In this document: positions 43,780 to 55,295 of the stretch, in pieces
Numbering within the stretch: position 1 is the stretch's first letter
Layout of the letters: each line of letters starts with the position of its first letter
Assembly: GCA_946894095.1 (NCBI GenBank)
Contig: OX335643.1
Span: 11,085,036 to 11,149,035, forward strand
DNA: 64,000 nt
Source: Incurvaria masculella
Taxonomy: Eukaryota; Arthropoda; Insecta; Lepidoptera; Incurvariidae
Direction: 5' to 3'
The notes under the pieces: generated by a model
What the model saw: the letters and a program-made list of their open reading frames with translations, nothing else
Told to the model about the DNA's origin: nothing
Databases searched by the model: none
Translations under genes and position numbers: made by a program

Positions 43780-44378
43780 AATTCAGTTTCTGCGACTATG
43801 TTTGTGTGCGGCATGTACTTATTTGGGTTGACAGATTAGAAAATACCGACATCGGGTCCAACAGTAGGCGCGCTAGGTGGCACATCTTCTTCCTCTTTTG
43901 ATCTAAGTTTCGAGCTCTTGCAACAGTTCGTGAGTTAGTTCTAATTTACCAAGCCGACCGCTAACGACTCGGTTCTACCAATTAGCAAGAATCAACGCTT
44001 TCCAGGGCGCTCAAATTAGCTTTCATTAAATGAGGAATAAAATCATTTAACAACGGGATCCTATCTGGGAACAGAATTAAACACACACAGATAAACTAAT
44101 TACTATAAAGGATAAGGCATCATTCTAGTATATAACCGTAATTCCATCACACTGCATCGTTTATAGTCGCAGGATGGAAGGAGAATTGTTTGCCCTATTG
44201 ATTATAGGAAGACGTGTAAATCCCTAAAAATATGAAGTTTTACTCAGCATTGGCGAGTTCGTTAAGCAGTTGTGTATTCTCATGAGACAATTTTTAGCTG
44301 AAATTAGGTTAGGTACGAATGTTGGCATACCAATTCGCAATGTTTGCCCTGTCTCATAATTATCTAAAAAATGCTACC
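43780..44378. other. upstream DNA, nothing recognised
   Basis: No coding or repeat structure that I could name. Confidence 0.5.
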
Positions 44379-44379
44379 C

Positions 44380-44697
44380 TTTTTTAGGGTTCCGTACCCA
44401 AATGGTTCCAACGGAACCCTATTACTAAGCCTCCGCTGTCCGTCCGTCTCTCCGTCCGTCCGTCCGTCCCTCTGTCACAGGGCTGTATCTGATGAACCGT
44501 AATAGGCAGGCAGCTGTTTTTTTCATAGAGTGTGTATTTATTTTGCCGCTATAACAACAAATAGGTAAAATAAAAAAAAACATGAAAACTAAAGAGGGGC
44601 CCCATACAAAAAACGTGATTTATTTGTGTTAAATCTTGTACCATGGTATGGAACCGTTCGTGTGCAAGTCCGCCTGGCACTTGGCCGGTTTTTATAC
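44380..44697 (-). repeat. common ~285-bp repeat, inverse copy
   Basis: tagggttccgtacccaaatg start, (tccg)n run at 44438-44470, cacttggccggtttt end. Confidence 0.85.
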
Positions 44698-44699
44698 TT

Positions 44700-45780
44700 T
44701 ATTATATGACATTGAACATACCTTAGTGTGCTCGCCAACGCGGTTATTACCTAGGGATCTGCCATGGTAAATTATTTCACCGTGATATAATTTACCACAA
44801 GCGAGTGATATTTAGAGATTTTTTGCTGAATCCCGTGCCCGCGTTGCATGAAATGCAAGGTCATTTAAAAAGCATATTAAATTATTATTTTCATTTCATC
44901 TCTCACTTCGGGTACAGTTAATAAAAAAAACATAATAAAATCTACTAGGAGTCAGGTGGCAGATGGAATGAGTCATGTGGCAGATGGACTGAAAGATTAT
45001 CAAGTGATTAAAACATTCCGATACATTCTGAGGGAGATGACCAAACAACTACGTTTCCCGGCTCTATACAATTTATTCATAACGATTCGTTTCGGATTCG
45101 TTCGGACATTTCTCGAAATTAATGTACCCGTTAACTATAAATAAAATTAATTTCACTCTCGATAAATATCAAAAGAATACATTTAGCGAAGCGACCGTGA
45201 TAACGCGTTTACGCCATGTTACGTAAACATTAGCATAGATCCGAGTGGGCCAGCAAATTAGATACATATTTGTCATAAATGCATACATAGTAGATATGTT
45301 TACATAACACACGCTGCGCCGCGCGCCGGCCGGCTGTGACCTTCGCAGCCGATAACTCTTGCATCTAAGGCACCAAGGTCTCGGCACGGCATGTCCATAC
45401 AATCGTCTCCATTGAATGCTATACAATGGTCTGGATGCAGCGTTCCAAAGCTGATCGCCCTGGCCTGGCATGGTACATATTTCAAAAGCAATATGTACAT
45501 GAATGTTACAAGTAAGTAGGTTACATATGAAGTTGTACCAGGAATACGAAATGTGGTCCAAATACATCCCAGGCATTCCGCGCCGAAACCCATCATTATA
45601 AATTAAATATGTATGATGAATAATAGAATATAGCCAGTAGATGCCTGCGGCTCCAACAGCGTTAAATATCGACGAAAAATAGGTATTCGGTTTGTTTAAG
45701 TGTTTTCTTATAATATCTGCTCCACGAAAAGAAGACAGTTTATTCCAAATTTTTCTAAAACTTACTACTCGACAAAAAAT
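44700..45780. other. upstream DNA, nothing recognised
   Basis: AT-rich with short random frames. One local inverse pair, taaattatttcaccgtgata + taatttaccac, near 44768-44800. Confidence 0.5.
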
Positions 45781-46872
45781 CGTCGGCTATACTCGACCGA
45801 GGGGTCACTCACTCAAGGAATCTGGTGTACAATTGTTTGGGAATCTCAAGAATCTTAGGTGGGAGTCCGAGGAATCTGGTGGGAGTCCGGAGAATCTCGG
45901 AAATCTTATGTAATCCCGAGTAATCCTAAAGAATCTGGAAATCCCAAGGAAATCATTGGGAATCCTATCAAATTCATGGAAATCTCGGGTAATCTTAGGC
46001 GGAGTCCGAGGAATCCGATGGGAGTCCGAGGAATCTGGAAATCTTATGTAATCCCGAGTAATCCTAAGGAATCTGAGAATACCAAGGAAATCATTGGGAA
46101 TCCTTTCAAATTAATGGAAATCTCGAGTAATCCTGGGCGGGAGTCCGAGGAATAGGAAAATCTTGGGTAGTCTCGAGTACTCCCAGGGAGTGTAGGAATC
46201 CTAAGCGAATCATTGGCAATCCGATCAAAGTCTTTGTAATCTCAGATAATCTTGTCGGGGTCGGACTAAACCGGTTGTATGCTTAGTCCGGTGCAATTCT
46301 AGTACAGTACGTAAGTTTTGACAGGTTAGTTCTGAATAAGACTGTAAAGGTTTTTAAAATAAGAGTACCTTATCTCGAGTACGTGAAATATTTACTAGGT
46401 TTTTAAATATAGACTTTTATAACGGCCCAGGCAAAGAAATAATCAACTTTGACCTAATGATGGCTGAGATACTAAGGGATTTCGAAAGATCGGAGTACCT
46501 CATCGTGAAGTTGAGTATGTCAAATATGTATTATGGCTTCAAAAATGGTATTGCATAATGCATCAGGCAAAAAAAAAACAGGGCTGACCTAATGATCGCT
46601 GAGATAATACGGGATCTAATCTAACAATGATAGCGCGGCCGTGGGCGCGGCCGCCAGTTTGCGAAGAAATCACGCACACGTGTGCGCACGAGTGTGCGCA
46701 GCGCGCACCCCGCGTGTGCCCGACGACACAATTCCAAAACATATTCAGCCGTATTCAGAGTAAACCTGTCAAAATTTAGTACGGGATAAGCACCGGATTA
46801 ACCAAACAAAAACCGGTTTAGTCCGACCTTAATACGCGTACTAAGCGAATAGAAGGTTATCATGCGTATACT

Positions 46873-47158
46873 ACTTTTTAGGGTTCCGTACCGAAAGGGT
46901 GAAAACGGAACCCTATTACTAAGCCTCAGCTGTCCGTCCGTCCGTCCGTCTGTCACAAAGCTGTTACTCATGAACCGTAATAAGTACGTAGCTGAAATTT
47001 TCACAGAGTGAGTATTTAATTTGCCGCTATAACAACAAATAAGTAAAATTTAAAGATAATAAAAAAATACAAATAATATGATTTTTTGGTGTTAAATCAT
47101 TTACGATGGTACGGAACCCTTTGTGTGCGAGTCCGACTCGCACTTGGCCGGTTTGTTT
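46873..47158 (-). repeat. common ~285-bp repeat, inverse copy
   Basis: tagggttccgtaccgaaagg to cgcacttggccggttt; inserted within the composite element. Confidence 0.85.
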
Positions 47159-48019
47159 ACTGTGTTTATTGTATGTATTTTGATTAAATAATTAGATGAT
47201 TGTAGGTATGTTGTGAACCGAGCTCGGGGCGGACTAACTTTACTACGCGTATTAAGGTCGAAGTAAACCGGTTTTTGTATGGTTAGTCCGGTGCTAATCT
47301 CGTACCAAGTTTTTACAGGTTCACAGTGATTACGACTGCAAGGGATTTCGAAAAAGAAGAGTACCTACCTAATCGCGAAGTTTTCTACGTGAAATATTTG
47401 CTAAGGTTTCAAATATAGCCTTTTATAATGACCCAGGCAAAAAAAAAATCAACCCTGACCTAATGATGGCTGAGATTCTAAGAGATTTCGAAAGAGCGGA
47501 GTACCTCATCTTGAAATTTAGTATGTGAAATATGTACTGTGGATTCAAAAATGGTATCGTATAATGCCTCAGGGAAAGAAAAAATCAGCGCTGATCTAAA
47601 GATCGCTGAGATAATATGGGATCTAATTTAACCGGATTCCGCCTGGGTAAATATGTCCAAAACGAATATCGCACGGCCACGGCGCGGGGGCTCCCCGCCC
47701 GCCGCGCCGTTGCCGTCTCCTGCGGGCGCCGCTCGCCCCCGCCGCCCGTGCCCGCGCTGTTGCCGCCTCGCGCGGACACCGCGCCCGTGCCGACCCCCGC
47801 CGCCGGCCGCGCCGCCCGCCTGTCTGCGATGACGTCACGGACACGTGCTGCGCGCAACGCGCAATTATAAGTCTCTATGAATCGTTGGTGGTCACTAAGA
47901 ATCTTTAGAAATCCCGAAATCATTGGAATGTACCAAAAATGTGTTGGTAGTCCTTAAAAATCCAGGTGATCTTTGGTAGTCTCTAGGAATCTTTGGTAGT
48001 CCTCAGAAATCTTACGAAA

Positions 48020-48230
48020 TCCCAGTATATTTGAAATCTCCAAGAATCTTTGGTAGTCTTTGGAAATCTTTAGGAATCTCCAGGAATCTTTGGAAATCTT
48101 TAGGAATCTCTAAGAATCTTTGGAAATCTTTAGGAATCTCCAGGAATCTTTGGAAATCTTCAGGAATCTCTAAGAATCTTTGGTAGTCTTTGGAAATCTT
48201 TAGGAATCTAGAAATCCCAAGGAAATCTTG
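48020..48230. repeat. ~30-33-bp minisatellite, gaatctttggaaatctttag units
   Basis: Repeats of gaatctttggaaatctttag + gaatctccag. On the minus strand they stay open as the periodic peptide KDFQRFLEIP. Low-complexity; a real protein is unlikely. Confidence 0.85.
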
Positions 48231-48309
48231 ACTACTGGGAATCTGGTGAACACTTTTTGCTCGAGTGACTAACCCCTCGTACTCGACCTCCTCAATATTC
48301 CGTGATACT

Positions 48310-48990
48310 CGAGTTCTCTTATATTTCATATCCGGAATTTCAATTCAATGGTGATATGATACCGGAGAGATCAGGAAATGGATCTATAATTTCATTGGGA
48401 ATTAAAAATAAAGTTAGGGAATTTTGAAATGTGCGGCCTCCGCCTTCACAACGATCTGGAATTACTATTATGAGCAGAATCGATGGATAAATTGTATCTG
48501 ATTGGGAATGGGAATAGGGGGAAAGACTGATGAGGAGTTTTAAAATAAAAACAGAGCAGGCGGGTTTTTGGAATGGGGTGGACTCTGAATGTACCATCGC
48601 TGGGGGTTCCATGTTCCAACGACGAAACTTGATTGAGTTTGCACGGCGATTCTGGAAGGTCGCGTGCGTGTAATCACGCAGACAGCGGCTCTAATGCTTG
48701 CGAGACCGTGTCGTGTCATTCCTCTGCCCTGCCCTTTCCACACACACACAAGCATGTAGTCTGGCGCCACGAGATGGCGGCGTGGCAACAATGACGGGGT
48801 GTCGGCAGCCCAGTAATTCTGATATCATGTCCACGAATAATAAAGGAATTCCGTCTCCACCCTCTAAAAGTTCAGTGACATTGTATTGATTTTATAGTTA
48901 CCGCAGTAGGGGAGAATGTCTAATGTGGACAATGAGATCAGTGAATGTGAATGTCTGAATAAGCCAGCCATGTTGGCTTGCGCAGACACA
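48310..48990. other. upstream DNA, nothing recognised
   Basis: No coding or repeat structure identified. Confidence 0.5.
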
Positions 48991-48999
48991 GAAAATACA

Positions 49000-49199
49000 G
49001 ACACCTACCCACTAAAGAGAAAGGGAAGGAGGAATGGCATGTGGTCGTTATCGCGACTCCACCGTATGGACAAAGTGTGCACGTAATCTTACGGGAAGCT
49101 AGCCGCTTGTCGTATGCCGCACAGTTCAAACATCGCCACCACACGCGAATGTGCTCCCGAAATGCGTTCACCGAGGCAGTTCTTATCCACACAAACCCT
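49000..49199 (+). repeat. left half of the repeat split by the gypsy element
   Basis: gccgcacagttcaaacatcg, aatgtgctcccgaaatgcgt; continues at 55707 as ccctccaatacatctgcgac. See the uninterrupted relative at 36322-36560. Confidence 0.8.
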
Positions 49200-49618
49200 T
49201 GTAACGCCGGTTTTTCGCCAGGGCACATTTGATAATGAAAAGTTTGGAGTACCTTGCACATCCACTTAATATGACACGGCTAGCTCAGGTGATAGGGCGG
49301 CGTGGTGTCCTGCCGGCCCTTCCTCTTCTTGGTTTGTTGGGCGGCTCAACAAAACTATGGTTTGCCCACACTTGTGGCACAACACTTCACTTTGCACAAC
49401 CGTGAAAGTCTCGTAAGAAAACCAAACTTGTCCAAAACAGTAGTAAATTTTCTCAGTCTCATAATTAGCAGGCACTTCGGTCGCACCCGCCACAAGAGTG
49501 TTTCTCTTTTCGTTTTTTTCGTCTTGAGGCCGAAAACCGTGGGTAGGTAGAATTAGAGGGAAATTTGAAATTAGTAAAATTCCTATGTAGACTCTGTACT
49601 GAAATTAAATCCGTTACA
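49200..49618 (-). repeat. 3' LTR of the gypsy element
   Basis: Matches 55296-55706 nearly base for base; has an extra 8 bp (gataatga) near 49232. Confidence 0.93.
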
Positions 49619-49968
49619 ATACCCCGTTTCTAACAAAAAAAAATTTGAGCACAACGAAAACAATTTTTTTTTAAAAGGAAAATTCAAGAAAAAAAACACA
49701 ATTAAATTACTGGTAAAAAAAAACAACACACACACATAATCAGAATAGCCTTATAGGTCTCGGCAATTAAGTCTTAAGGGCCTGGTACTAGCCAAATCGC
49801 AAAGTTAGACGAGGCACCCCAAGTAAACTAACTAAGTCTGACGATTATAAGTGTCATCCTTACAATATATGATTCCTTGTCTAGGAATCGAATGATTTTC
49901 GTTAATGTATGTTTCCTTTTTCTATACAAAATACATTGCGGAAACGGTGTCCATTTCCGAACTTTTTT

Positions 49969-50600
49969 GACTAAATGAATGAATGAATGAATGAATGAAT
50001 GAATGAATAAATTCTTTATTGTGCAATAGAAAACAAGTACAATTACAAAAACAATTCGAAACAACAACAAAATTGCACAAAGGCGGACTTATCACTAGGA
50101 GTGATTTCTTCCAGTCAACCTTTGGGGTGATGAGGAGAGACAATCTAAAATATCTGTAGGTAGGTACACAATAGCAATTTGAAAGGAAAATAATAAAGCA
50201 AATAAAATAAAAATATATACATACAGTATAAACATACATAAACCATAATTTACATGACAATACAAGCATACTTTGAATAAAATAAACTAATATATATAAT
50301 ACAATATACTAAAATATATATTGTATATCCACAATTTAGGAACAAATTAAAACAAAACAAAAATATATACCTATTTCTTTGATGATAATAAAAAGAAAGA
50401 TGTACAGCGATAAAAATAGTATATTCAGATTTCATTTAAATAAAACTCCTTGATTCTCGACTTGAAAGAGCCGATAGTTTGACAAGAGCGGACGGAGGAA
50501 GGCAACGAGTTCCACAGACGTACTGCATGTACAGTGAAGGAGTTGGAAAAGAAGCAAGTTGTATGGCGGGGAATCGCAAATGTAGAAATCTAAAAGCAAA
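49969..50600 (-). mobile_element. LINE 3' fragment nested inside the gypsy element
   Basis: The minus strand reads FSNSFTVHAVRLWNSLPSSV and FKSRIKEFYLNE, typical of the C-terminus of LINE reverse transcriptases, then a 3' UTR with CAATAAAG and a (cattcatt)n tail (49973-50008 on plus). It lies between integrase and the 3' LTR, so it probably inserted after the gypsy copy formed. 5'-truncated, no catalytic part. Confidence 0.75.
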
Positions 50601-50787
50601 TGGATTTTTTTGTTTATGCATATATGCTGTTTTTGCTTATATCTAGAAATCGAATGACTTTCAGATTTCTAATGAGAAAAATCAACTTTTTTTATTTTTA
50701 TTATTATTTAAATAAATGATGGAATAAACAAATATTAACAATCCATTATCAGTCTGGAGTTCTATTTGGATTTGCTAAAGCGTTTCA

Positions 50788-52317
50788 CTACATATTATTA
50801 CATTTGTTAAAAAGTGCATTTGTATGGCGCGAGTAGTTGGCTAGTCCTAGCGCCTTAACAAGATCTTTCACGTGATAATTTCCCAAAATTTTGCCATTAA
50901 GGTCTGCTACAGTGTAGCTGACATCTGATATCTTGGCAGCAATTCTGTTTTTGACAAAACGAGGGGCTAACTTTTGACTAAAAAAGTCAGTCGCTTTAGA
51001 CTGCACAAAGTTTCGCCGCCAGACTACGTCTCCGACTTGATAACTGACGTGACGTCTTCGCAAGTTATAATATTTGGCATTCTTTGCGAATCCCTTCAAC
51101 AACAGATTTTGAACCTTATCGAAAATGACTTTGAGTTCTAGAAGAGACTTCGTATACCCTTCACGATCAGCTAATTCGACCTCATCTAACGTTTTTGGTT
51201 CCGCAGATTGAAAACACTGCCCATTTAAAACTGGCTCCCGTCCAAACATTAAAAAGTAGGGAGTGTAACCATGAGCTAAATTAACGGTACAGTTCATAGC
51301 ACAACAGATGGCAATCACAAAATTCGACCAGGTCCGTTGATCAGACTCTACATAGCATGAAAGTGCAGTTTCTAGAGTTTTATTACAAAGCTCTACAGGA
51401 TTATTTTGAGGAGTATAAAAATGATTATAGAATATTTGAGGAATTCTGAACTCATCCATTAGCTCCCGAAATTCGTTTGAAATAAACTGGCGACCATTGT
51501 CGCATACAATTGTTTTGCAAATGCCGTATACCAAGAATATCCGCTCCTTCAAAAATTTACAAATTAGTCTAGCAGTAGCCTGTTTAAGGGGACAAAACCA
51601 GCAAAACTTAGTAAAAACGTCGACGACAGTTAATATATAATAAAACCCATCGTAACTACGTGGAAGAGGTCCGATTAAGTCTAAGCTCAGCATTTCCATT
51701 GGCTTGGACACTTTCTTTGGATGGCTACTAAGACCCCCAGGTGCAGTATTTGGAGACTTAGTGCTTTTGCAGATCTCGCATGATTCCACATAGGACTTAA
51801 CATGTCCATGCATTCCAGGCCAAAAATAGTTTTGCTGCACACGTTTATAAGTTTTAAATACTCCCATGTGTGCAGCTTCAGGTGGGTCATGACACGATCG
51901 AATGACTTCTTCTCGAGATTCGGAGGGGACAACCAATTTCCAGGCGTGATCTTCCATAAGTTGATGAGGCATTTTACAGTGACGATAAAGCTGTCCATCA
52001 CGTATTTGAAAGTTTCGGTAATGTGTGGGCGACTTTAGACATCCGTCATATATATTGCGATACCAAACATCGAGGGTAGAGTCAGGGCAAACGGTGACAA
52101 TGTCGAGCTCTACTCGCGATAGAGCATCTGGAACTTTATGCTCATCTCCCTTACGATGCACTACATCAAATGAGTACTGCATAAGTCGAGTACTCCAACG
52201 ATCCAACCGACCACTCAGTAACACTATAATTACGCTCACACTTAGTGAGCATCCTGGAAAAATAGGCCACTGGGTGCTCAGTGCCCCTGGCATCAGCCTG
52301 AACAAGGACTCCGCCAA
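50788..52317 (-). CDS. pol part 2: end of RNase H/connection and integrase
   Basis: The meaningful part starts at about GRLDRWSTRLMQYSFDVVHR; residues before that are out of frame with pol part 1. It contains the HHCC zinc-binding region (HMGVFKTYKRVQQNYFWPGM, CEICK), then the DDE core with LDLIGPLP, VCDNGRQF and NPVEL. The C-terminal part DVVWRRNFVQSKATDFFSQK resembles gypsy integrase tails. It was originally continuous with part 1 and is now separated by a deletion/frameshift at ~52200-52260. Confidence 0.9.
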   Translation of the reverse strand: MAESLFRLMPGALSTQWPIFPGCSLSVSVIIVLLSGRLDRWSTRLMQYSFDVVHRKGDEHKVPDALSRVELDIVTVCPDSTLDVWYRNIYDGCLKSPTHYRNFQIRDGQLYRHCKMPHQLMEDHAWKLVVPSESREEVIRSCHDPPEAAHMGVFKTYKRVQQNYFWPGMHGHVKSYVESCEICKSTKSPNTAPGGLSSHPKKVSKPMEMLSLDLIGPLPRSYDGFYYILTVVDVFTKFCWFCPLKQATARLICKFLKERIFLVYGICKTIVCDNGRQFISNEFRELMDEFRIPQIFYNHFYTPQNNPVELCNKTLETALSCYVESDQRTWSNFVIAICCAMNCTVNLAHGYTPYFLMFGREPVLNGQCFQSAEPKTLDEVELADREGYTKSLLELKVIFDKVQNLLLKGFAKNAKYYNLRRRHVSYQVGDVVWRRNFVQSKATDFFSQKLAPRFVKNRIAAKISDVSYTVADLNGKILGNYHVKDLVKALGLANYSRHTNALFNKCNNM

Positions 52318-53956
52318 TGCCTACTCCACTCGCATCGCAATGAATAGAGAATGGACGTAAGAATTCCGGACAACTGAGTACCGGGGCGCTCACCAGAGCT
52401 TGTTTCAACTCCAAGAAGGCAGCAGCTGCCTCATCGCTCCAAACAAAATTACTGCTACCTCGCCGACCACCAGTAAGCTTGGTCAAGGGAGCAGCCAAGG
52501 TTGAGAAGTTACAAATAAAACGTCGATAGTAGGAGCAAAGTTCAATAAAACTTCGAACTTGCTTAGCATTTACGGGCGATGGGTAGTTCTTGACGGCATC
52601 ATTTTTTCCAGGATCGGTGCGAAGTCCCTGGCTGTCCACTATATAGCCCAAATAACGTAATTCTTTTTTGAAAAACTCACATTTCTGAAAGTTTACGGTC
52701 AGGCCAGCCTCTTTAATCCTGAGGAAGACTTGGCGCAAAAGAGCCAAGTGTTCATCAAATGTTGCTGCTAAAATAATAATGTCATCCATAAAACAAAAAA
52801 CCTTACCATCAAATTCAGGGCCAAATAATTTGTCGGCTAATCTCTGTAGTTCACCTGGAGCATTCGACACACCATAAGGCATGCGAGTGAATTCATACAG
52901 GTCACGACCTGACACGACAAAGGCAGTCTTTTGGCAAGAGGAAGCTTCCAGTGGTATCTGCCAAAAGGCTTTGGAGAGGTCTACGGAGGAAAGATAGCGA
53001 GCATTACGTAGATTGTCCAAAATCCGACTTGTATATGGTAGGGGATAAGAATCTTTTACGGTGACCGAATTCAGCCGACGAGAGTCTAAACAAAATCTAG
53101 CAGTACCATCCTTTTTGGGAACAATAATAACGGGATTAGACCAAGAAGAACGGGATGGTCGCACCACACCTAAAGCTAGCATGGAGTCGAGCTCGCTTTC
53201 CAGTAATTTTTGCTTTAGCGGTGAGAGTGGATAATACCTCTGCTTAATCGGTGGACCCTCGGTCTTGATTTCATGTTCCACGAGATCTGTTTTTCCCAAG
53301 CCACATTTTTCCAAAGAAACAGACAAAAACATATTTTTAAGAGTGATGATCTCCTGGTGTTGCGGAGGTGTCAGTTCATTGGCAGAAATGATAGTTCTCA
53401 CTTCACCTAGCTGATTCACGTCCGAGGTATAATTTAGAGGTGACAAAAGTTCGGGAGCTATGTCAAAAACCCTCCAGAAATCAATACCGAGAATTATAGG
53501 AATTTTAATTTTAGGAGCAATAAGAAATTCTATTTCCATGGTTCTGTCATCAGAAGTAACAGGCAGGACCAAAGAACCTAAAACATGTTGAGCGCTGCCA
53601 TCAGCGGTGGCAGCTTTTTTATAAGTTGGCTGAACAACAAATCCCATACCTTCAAACTTTTTGTGTAGACCAGAGCCCAAAATACAAGCCTGAGCGCCGC
53701 TATCTAAAAGACCAGTAAATTCAGTGTCCAATACTTTGATATGCACGTATGGACGCTGATCATTAAGTTTAGAAGAAAGAAACGGTGCGCTAACACTATT
53801 AGTAGAAAAAAAATAGTTTATAAATTTTAACCAGCTTGACCACTCATGTGAGTCAAAATTACAATGCATTTGAGGAGTAGCGCACCGCTCTAAGCGTTTT
53901 TTGAAGCCGAAGAAGTTTTTGATGCGAGTGTGTTGTTGCCCGCACACTGTGAACAT
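52166..53956 (-). CDS. pol part 1: protease, reverse transcriptase, start of RNase H
   Basis: 596 residues. Protease active site LLDSGAQA at about 83-90. Reverse transcriptase blocks RFCLDSRRLN, SVDLSKAFWQIPL and the catalytic FMDD at about 389-392. RNase H begins (IHCDASGVGIGGVL) but after RNYSVTEW the frame runs into about 20 unrelated residues and stops. The normal next segment of RNase H is absent; the sequence jumps to the region just before the integrase in another frame. Confidence 0.92.
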   Translation of the reverse strand: MFTVCGQQHTRIKNFFGFKKRLERCATPQMHCNFDSHEWSSWLKFINYFFSTNSVSAPFLSSKLNDQRPYVHIKVLDTEFTGLLDSGAQACILGSGLHKKFEGMGFVVQPTYKKAATADGSAQHVLGSLVLPVTSDDRTMEIEFLIAPKIKIPIILGIDFWRVFDIAPELLSPLNYTSDVNQLGEVRTIISANELTPPQHQEIITLKNMFLSVSLEKCGLGKTDLVEHEIKTEGPPIKQRYYPLSPLKQKLLESELDSMLALGVVRPSRSSWSNPVIIVPKKDGTARFCLDSRRLNSVTVKDSYPLPYTSRILDNLRNARYLSSVDLSKAFWQIPLEASSCQKTAFVVSGRDLYEFTRMPYGVSNAPGELQRLADKLFGPEFDGKVFCFMDDIIILAATFDEHLALLRQVFLRIKEAGLTVNFQKCEFFKKELRYLGYIVDSQGLRTDPGKNDAVKNYPSPVNAKQVRSFIELCSYYRRFICNFSTLAAPLTKLTGGRRGSSNFVWSDEAAAAFLELKQALVSAPVLSCPEFLRPFSIHCDASGVGIGGVLVQADARGTEHPVAYFSRMLTKCERNYSVTEWSVGSLEYSTYAVLI

Positions 53957-54966
53957 TGTGTAGTGGTCACATTGAGAGCACCACAGTTAAAGCAAACGGG
54001 CACCTTGATGTTAGGACAAAAGCGATAGTTGTGACCGGGCAGCTTGCACTTGAGACAAAGTACTGACTGTAGGGTGCTCACGGGTGCAGTAATTACTGCT
54101 GCAGGCGCATCTACCACAGCGTGGGTGTTCGCATCGGCAGTATGACCAACTTCAGCCATGGCAGCCACTTGCCTCCGAACCTTTCCGGGTTCTTGCAGGG
54201 TCCTCTTCCGGTGCGACAGTTCTTCATAATTTCGGCAAAGTGCTACGAATTCATCCACTGATGAAATCATATTTGAGGCTATGACATTTAGGTAGCAAGG
54301 CAATGAGTTATATTTTAAAATATCCAAGAAAATAGCATCACTGAGGGGTGCTTTGAGACGAGAGGCCAAGTGACGGAGCTCAATAACGAACTCACTGATT
54401 GATTCATGTTCCCTCTGCTTTCGAGTACGAATTTCCAAGTCGAGAGTAAACTGGTAGTTTGATTTTTCAAACTGAACTAGGAGAGCGTTCTTCAGCTGCG
54501 TCCAAGTATGGATTCCCGCTTTAACACTGCGGTACCATTTTAAAGCAAAATCTGAGAGTAAATCGGGGAAGCCTCGGAGAAGTACCTGCTCGGTGACATC
54601 ACGAGCGTCACGTAACTCCTCCACACGCTCAATAAACTCATGAACACTACCTTTACCTGTAAATTTCAAACTCCAACTCTGTATTGTGCTGGGCTTTGAC
54701 CCAACATTAACAATGTTGATAGGAGCTGCACCTGCACGCGCGCCGAGTTGCTCATTAAAGCTCTGCGCATGAGTGCGCAATATTGCCACTGTATCTTCCA
54801 AACCAAAAGATATGCCACGATCCTTTAATGCTTGACACAATTCCTCTTTTGAAAGCTTAGCGTAACTGGTTATAGGTGTCTGTGCAGGGCCTTCACGACT
54901 TGTCGATTGATTTGAGACAAGAGCCTCCACGAGCCGCCGAATGTCGTCTTTATCCATGTTAAACAA
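53890..54966 (-). CDS. gag of the gypsy element
   Basis: 358 residues, the structural protein of the retrotransposon particle. The central region (FTGKGSVHEFIERVEELRDA, ALKWYRSVKAGIHTWTQLKN) is the capsid-like retrotransposon gag domain. Near the C-terminus a zinc knuckle CLKCKLPGHNYRFC fits CX2CX4HX4C, with further cysteines (CFNCG, CSQC). It overlaps the pol frame by 67 nt in a different frame, consistent with -1 frameshifting. The frame looks intact. Confidence 0.92.
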   Translation of the reverse strand: MFNMDKDDIRRLVEALVSNQSTSREGPAQTPITSYAKLSKEELCQALKDRGISFGLEDTVAILRTHAQSFNEQLGARAGAAPINIVNVGSKPSTIQSWSLKFTGKGSVHEFIERVEELRDARDVTEQVLLRGFPDLLSDFALKWYRSVKAGIHTWTQLKNALLVQFEKSNYQFTLDLEIRTRKQREHESISEFVIELRHLASRLKAPLSDAIFLDILKYNSLPCYLNVIASNMISSVDEFVALCRNYEELSHRKRTLQEPGKVRRQVAAMAEVGHTADANTHAVVDAPAAVITAPVSTLQSVLCLKCKLPGHNYRFCPNIKVPVCFNCGALNVTTTQCSQCAGNNTLASKTSSASKNA

Positions 54967-55295
54967 TAATCATTTTAACTTGGTTGTTATCAAGTGAAAG
55001 ATCTAGAGAAAAAAACAACTTAACTAAACTGACATAAAAACAAAGAAAACCCTGGTGTTTATTAACAGCTGACAACTGTCACTGTCAACAGTGCATAATG
55101 AGAAATGACTTCCAATGTTTCGAAACAATATTTTTTCTCTAATACCCCCAATATTGAAAGTCAATTAATGTTACAAAAAAAAGGATTAAATGAAATAACG
55201 AAAATTCAACTTAATCAGTAACTTGAGCAAACAAAAGGAGAACTAGGATGTTAGAAAGGAAGGTAGGCTTCGGCCCCAACGTTGATGCGCCAAAT

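Larger units (their letters stand above)
45791..48290. mobile_element. composite element with imperfect terminal inverted repeats and satellite-like arms
   Basis: The ends actcgaccgaggggtcactc (45791) and, in inverse, the sequence ending at 48286 (gagtgactaacccctcgtac on plus) are similar over ~25 bp. Inside are arrays of gaatct/ggaaatct words (45815-46250, 47880-48245), a ~380-bp direct duplication (46255-46625 and 47228-47635), an inverse copy of its start (46755-46855), two GC-rich blocks and one ~285-bp repeat (46873-47158). No transposase frame. The interpretation as one element is inference. Confidence 0.5.

Noticed and set aside
48012..48329. minus-strand protein with KDFQRFLEIP repeats
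   Set aside because: Open frame produced by a ~30-33-bp satellite; no start context, no non-repeat domain.
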